Assembly: GCA_964509765.1 (NCBI GenBank)
Contig: CAZDYI010000116.1
Coordinates: 1-8,495, forward strand
Direction of reading: 5' to 3'
Length of the DNA stretch: 8,495 bases
Source: CAZDYI01 sp964509765
Lineage (GTDB): Bacteria > Pseudomonadota > Gammaproteobacteria > Tethybacterales > Tethybacteraceae
The stretch's first letter is position 1; each line of letters starts with the position of its first letter. Below the pieces are notes generated by a model. That model was not told the DNA's origin, did no database searches, and saw only the letters and a program-made list of their open reading frames with translations. Positions 6,053-8,495 of the stretch are shown in pieces. The position numbers were made by a program, and so were the translations under genes.

Positions 6053-6350
6053 ACCGCCTGCCCCGCCTCTTGTGCCGCCTGGGTGGCGGCTTTGCGTGCG
6101 GCGGAGGCTGCTCGCCGTCCGCTGAAGGCGGCTTGCGCAGGCCGCGGTAGACGATCCGGCCGCGGCTGAGGTCCGTCGGGGTGACCTCGACTGTCACCGT
6201 GTCGCCGGGGACGACCTTGATCCGCCGCTTGGTCATCTTGTAGACGATCGAGCACAGCAGCATGTGGTCGTTCTTGAGCCTCACCCGGTAGAGGTTGTTC
6301 GGAAGGGACTCGACGACGTCGCCGACGGTCTCGTACCTCTTGGTCGCCAC
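6051..6350 (-). CDS. infA: Translation initiation factor IF-1, divergent, with basic C-terminal tail
   Basis: IF-1 binds the 30S A site during initiation together with IF-2 and IF-3. This product is 99 residues against about 72 in most bacteria. Residues 1-71 make the S1-type OB fold: ESLPNNLYRVRLKNDHMLL (14-32), RIKVVPGDTVTVEVTP (43-58) and DLSRGRIVYR (60-69), which is the IF-1 signature end. Residues 72-99 are an extra tail, Pro-rich then ending RRHKRRGRR. The usual SGKMRK segment after strand 3 reads IVYKMTK (35-41), so the conserved Gly and one Arg are changed. The start is GTG at 6350, 13 bases after the secY stop, with GAGGGG overlapping that stop as Shine-Dalgarno. Family assignment is firm; whether this is the cell's only IF-1 or a second copy cannot be told here. 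Confidence 0.9.
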   Translation of the reverse strand: MATKRYETVGDVVESLPNNLYRVRLKNDHMLLCSIVYKMTKRRIKVVPGDTVTVEVTPTDLSRGRIVYRGLRKPPSADGEQPPPHAKPPPRRHKRRGRR

Positions 6351-6363
6351 GGCCGTCAGCCCC

Positions 6364-7677
6364 TCACATCCCGAGCCGGCCGCCCGGCACCTTCTTGAGC
6401 AGGCTGCCGTACTGCTGGCTCATCATGTAGTGCTGGACCTGCTCCATGAAGTCCATCGACACGACGACGATGATCAGAAGCGAGGTCCCGCCGAACAGCA
6501 GCACGAAGGTCGTGAGCGAGCCCGCGAACTGCGCGACGAGCAGCTCGGGCACGAGGCACACCGACGTGATGTACAGCGCCCCGACGAGCGTAAGCCGCTT
6601 GACGATGCCCTCGAGGTAGACCCCGGTCCGCTCGCCGGGGCGGATCCCCGGCACGACCGCCCCGCTGCGGCGCAGGTTGTCGGCGGTGTCGCGCGGGTTG
6701 TGCACGAGCTCGGTGTAGAAGAAGGTGAAGAAGATCAGAAACGACGCGAGCACGAGCATGTACAGCGGCTGGCCGCGCCCCATCGCCGCGGTCAGGTCGC
6801 GGAGCCACTCCGCGCCGCCGCCCTCAGAGAACGCGACGATCTGCGCCGGGAAGAACAGCACCGCGTAGCCGAAGATCGCAGGCATAACTCCGGCCATGTT
6901 GACCTTCAGCGGCAGGTGCGACTTCTGGCCGCCCATCATCTTGTTGCCGACCTGGCGCTTGGCGTAGTTGAGCGGGACCCGGCGCTGGCCGCGCTCGAAG
7001 AACACCACGCCCGCTAGCAGGGCGAGCGCGCCGACGAAGATGATCATCGCGGTCAGCGGGTTGATCGAGCCGGAGCTCACCTGGAAGCCGACCTCGCTGA
7101 TCGCCTGCGGCAGGCCCGAGACGATGCTCGCGAAGATGATCGTCGAGATGCCGTTGCCGATCCCGCGCTCGGTTATCTGCTCGCCGAGCCACATCAGGAA
7201 CATCGTCCCGGCTACGAGGCCGACTACGGTCGTGAAGCGGAACAGGAGCCCCGGCTCGAGGGCCATGCCGAAGCGCTCGAGGGCGACGGCGACGAGCGAG
7301 CCCTGGATGAGGGTCAGCGCGACGGTGCCCAGCCTCGTGTAGTTCGTCAGCTTGCGCCTGCCGAGCGTGCCCTCCTTCTTGAGCGCCTCGAGGCTCGGGA
7401 CCGTCGCCGAGGCGAGGTTGACGATGATCGACGAGGTGATGTAAGGGATGATCCCGAGGGTCATCACCGACAGCCGCGAGATCGACCCGCCCGAGAAGGC
7501 GTTGAGGAAGTTCAGCAGGTTGCCCGCGCTCTCCTGGAAGACCGCGCGCAGCTGGACGGTGTCGATGCCGACGAGCGGCACGTGCGAGCCTATCCGGAAG
7601 ACGACCAGCGCCCCGACGACGAACAGGACCCTCCTTCTCAGGTCCTTGAAGTTGACCGCGGACGGTCCCTGTGCCAT
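6364..7677 (-). CDS. secY: Preprotein translocase subunit SecY
   Basis: SecY forms the inner-membrane channel of the SecYEG translocon for secreted and membrane proteins. The 437-residue length is standard. The sequence shows ten hydrophobic segments in the expected order: TM1 near 16-35, plug and TM2 with RLSVMTLGIIPYITSSII (68-85), the GEQITERGIGNGIS loop (165-178), the RRVPLNYAKR loop (232-241) and the C5 SecA/ribosome-contact loop with HNP (326-328) and ADNLRRSGAVVPGIRPG (332-348). The C-terminus is short and basic (LLKKVPGGRLGM, 426-437). The ATG at 7677 is 8 bases after the rplO stop, and AGGG overlapping that stop is the only Shine-Dalgarno-like sequence. It sits in the usual place after rplO, so it is co-transcribed with the ribosomal genes. 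Nothing in the sequence suggests an accessory SecY2. Confidence 0.97.
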   Translation of the reverse strand: MAQGPSAVNFKDLRRRVLFVVGALVVFRIGSHVPLVGIDTVQLRAVFQESAGNLLNFLNAFSGGSISRLSVMTLGIIPYITSSIIVNLASATVPSLEALKKEGTLGRRKLTNYTRLGTVALTLIQGSLVAVALERFGMALEPGLLFRFTTVVGLVAGTMFLMWLGEQITERGIGNGISTIIFASIVSGLPQAISEVGFQVSSGSINPLTAMIIFVGALALLAGVVFFERGQRRVPLNYAKRQVGNKMMGGQKSHLPLKVNMAGVMPAIFGYAVLFFPAQIVAFSEGGGAEWLRDLTAAMGRGQPLYMLVLASFLIFFTFFYTELVHNPRDTADNLRRSGAVVPGIRPGERTGVYLEGIVKRLTLVGALYITSVCLVPELLVAQFAGSLTTFVLLFGGTSLLIIVVVSMDFMEQVQHYMMSQQYGSLLKKVPGGRLGM

Positions 7678-7685
7678 GCGGCGCC

Positions 7686-8183
7686 CTAGGAACTAGGCGA
7701 GCTGCCTTCCCCGGCCTTTGCGGCGACCTTGCCCCCGGCCGCCTCGATCGCGGCCCTCGCCCCGGCGGTGGCGGCGATCCCGTCAAGCTCGAAGGCCGCC
7801 TTGACCTCGCCCGACAGGTAGAACTTGACGCGGGTCTGGCCCGCGCCGAGCATCCCGCGGCCCTTGAGGGCCTCAAGGGTAACGGAGCCGGGCTCGAGCC
7901 TCGCGAGCGCGGAGGTCGGCAGGCGCAGCCAGCTCGCCTCGGTGCGCGAGCGGAAGCCGCGCTTGGGGATCCGGCGGTGGATCGGCATCTGCCCGCCCTC
8001 GAAGCCGAACGGGACGCCCCCGCCCGAGCGCGAGAGCTGGCCCTTGTGGCCGCGGCCGCAGGTCTTGCCCTTGCCGGAGCCGGTCCCGCGCCCGACCCGG
8101 GTCCTGTTGCGGGCCGAGCCCGGGGCCGGCGAGAGCGCCGCCAGGCTCGCCCGGCCCTCCTTCGCTGCCCGGTCCGCGCTCAC
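7686..8183 (-). CDS. rplO: 50S ribosomal protein L15 (uL15)
   Basis: L15 is a late-assembling 23S rRNA-binding protein of the large subunit. The 165-residue product carries the family core: LSPAPGS (17-23), RVGRGTGSGKGKTCGRGHKGQ (first part 29-34, RGHKGQ 44-49), SRSGGGVPFGFEGGQMP (51-67) and GARAAIEAAGG (141-151). The core TCGRG has Cys where Gly is most common. It is about 20 residues longer than the usual 144-150 because of 16 extra N-terminal residues and a short tail ending SSPSS. The start is a GTG at 8183 whose GTGA overlaps the rpsE stop by 4 bases; no closer in-frame ATG or GTG suits the family start. secY follows after 8 bases. rpmD, which normally lies between rpsE and rplO, is not there. 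Confidence 0.96.
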   Translation of the reverse strand: MSADRAAKEGRASLAALSPAPGSARNRTRVGRGTGSGKGKTCGRGHKGQLSRSGGGVPFGFEGGQMPIHRRIPKRGFRSRTEASWLRLPTSALARLEPGSVTLEALKGRGMLGAGQTRVKFYLSGEVKAAFELDGIAATAGARAAIEAAGGKVAAKAGEGSSPSS

Positions 8184-8495
8184 CCGAGCGACCTGTGCTG
8201 CGCCCTGATCGAGTCAAGGCTCTTGCCGCGCCTCGAGGAGATCTCCTCCGGCGAGCGGATCTTCGTAAGCGCGTCGATGGTCGCGCGGACGACGTTGTTG
8301 TGGTTGTTCGAGCCGATGATCTTGGCCAGGACGTTCTTGATCCCGACGAGCTCTAGGATCGTGCGCATGTTGCCGCCGGCGATCCGGCCGGTGCCCGCCG
8401 ATGCCGGCTGCATGTAGACCTTGGTCGCGCCGTGCTTGCCGTAGACCGGGTGGTAGATCGTCCCGTTGACGAGCTTGACCGTGACCATGTTGCGC
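8180..8495 (-). CDS. rpsE: 30S ribosomal protein S5 (uS5), N-terminus beyond window edge
   Basis: S5 acts in decoding accuracy and in the mRNA entry channel helicase activity of the small subunit. Only the last 104 codons are in the window; complete S5 is about 165-170 residues, so roughly the first third is missing. Visible are the end of the N-terminal RNA-binding domain (RNMVTVKL) and the whole C-terminal domain: GKHGATKVYMQPAS, GTGRIAGG, RTILELVGIKNVLAKIIGS and NVVRATIDAL. The tail RRGKSLDSIRAQ is close to the gammaproteobacterial form. The GSxNPxN turn reads GSNNHNN, with His for the common Pro. The TGA stop lies within the rplO start (GTGA). Confidence 0.97.
   Translation of the reverse strand, partial: RNMVTVKLVNGTIYHPVYGKHGATKVYMQPASAGTGRIAGGNMRTILELVGIKNVLAKIIGSNNHNNVVRATIDALTKIRSPEEISSRRGKSLDSIRAQHRSLG

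Noticed and set aside
5923..6255. 110-codon minus-strand frame overlapping infA and running toward argD
   Set aside because: Its first two thirds are an out-of-frame shadow of infA. Only the last 11 codons, with their own ATG and Shine-Dalgarno, were kept as a weak leader candidate.
5079..7017. Plus-strand open frames opposite argD and secY (274 and 240 codons)
   Set aside because: Low-complexity Arg/Ala/Leu translations opposite well-supported genes; typical shadows in GC-rich DNA.

Overview
This 8,495-base window is from a GC-rich bacterium, most likely a proteobacterium. The evidence is a di-haem cytochrome c4-type protein (a family typical of beta- and gammaproteobacteria) and SecY, S5 and L15 sequences that read like proteobacterial ones. 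One gene in the middle is much less GC-rich than the rest. The window holds nine protein genes, two of them cut by the window ends. I see no RNA gene, insertion sequence, CRISPR array or phage gene.

Left part (1-2644, minus strand): two inositol catabolism genes, iolD then iolE, joined by a TGATG stop/start overlap. IolE dehydrates 2-keto-myo-inositol (scyllo-inosose) and IolD hydrolyses the resulting ring dione, so they catalyse consecutive steps. iolE runs off the left end. A 225-base divergent region (2645-2869) separates iolD from the rightward genes and carries a similar -10-like motif on each strand.

Centre (2870-4631, plus strand): a periplasmic di-haem cytochrome c, then a lipoprotein zinc peptidase of the M48 type with an inserted PDZ-like segment. 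The peptidase gene is close to 50% GC in sampled lines against about 75% in the cytochrome gene, so it may be a recent arrival. It ends at a weak terminator and converges on argD.

Right part (4713-8495, minus strand): the end of a ribosomal protein (spc-type) operon in the order rpsE (partial), rplO, secY, infA, followed after a 144-base gap by argD (acetylornithine aminotransferase). Two things are unusual here. rpmD (L30), normally between rpsE and rplO, is absent and those two genes overlap by 4 bases. The cluster also ends at infA instead of continuing to rpmJ-rpsM-rpsK-rpsD-rpoA. IF-1 is itself divergent and has a basic C-terminal tail. argD appears to have its own -10-like element, has no Shine-Dalgarno sequence, and is preceded by a possible 11-codon leader ORF.

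Most of the window is ordinary housekeeping and catabolic sequence. I found no evidence for a wholly new multi-gene system. The points most worth checking are the missing rpmD, the divergent IF-1, the truncated ribosomal operon and the low-GC PDZ-M48 lipoprotein.
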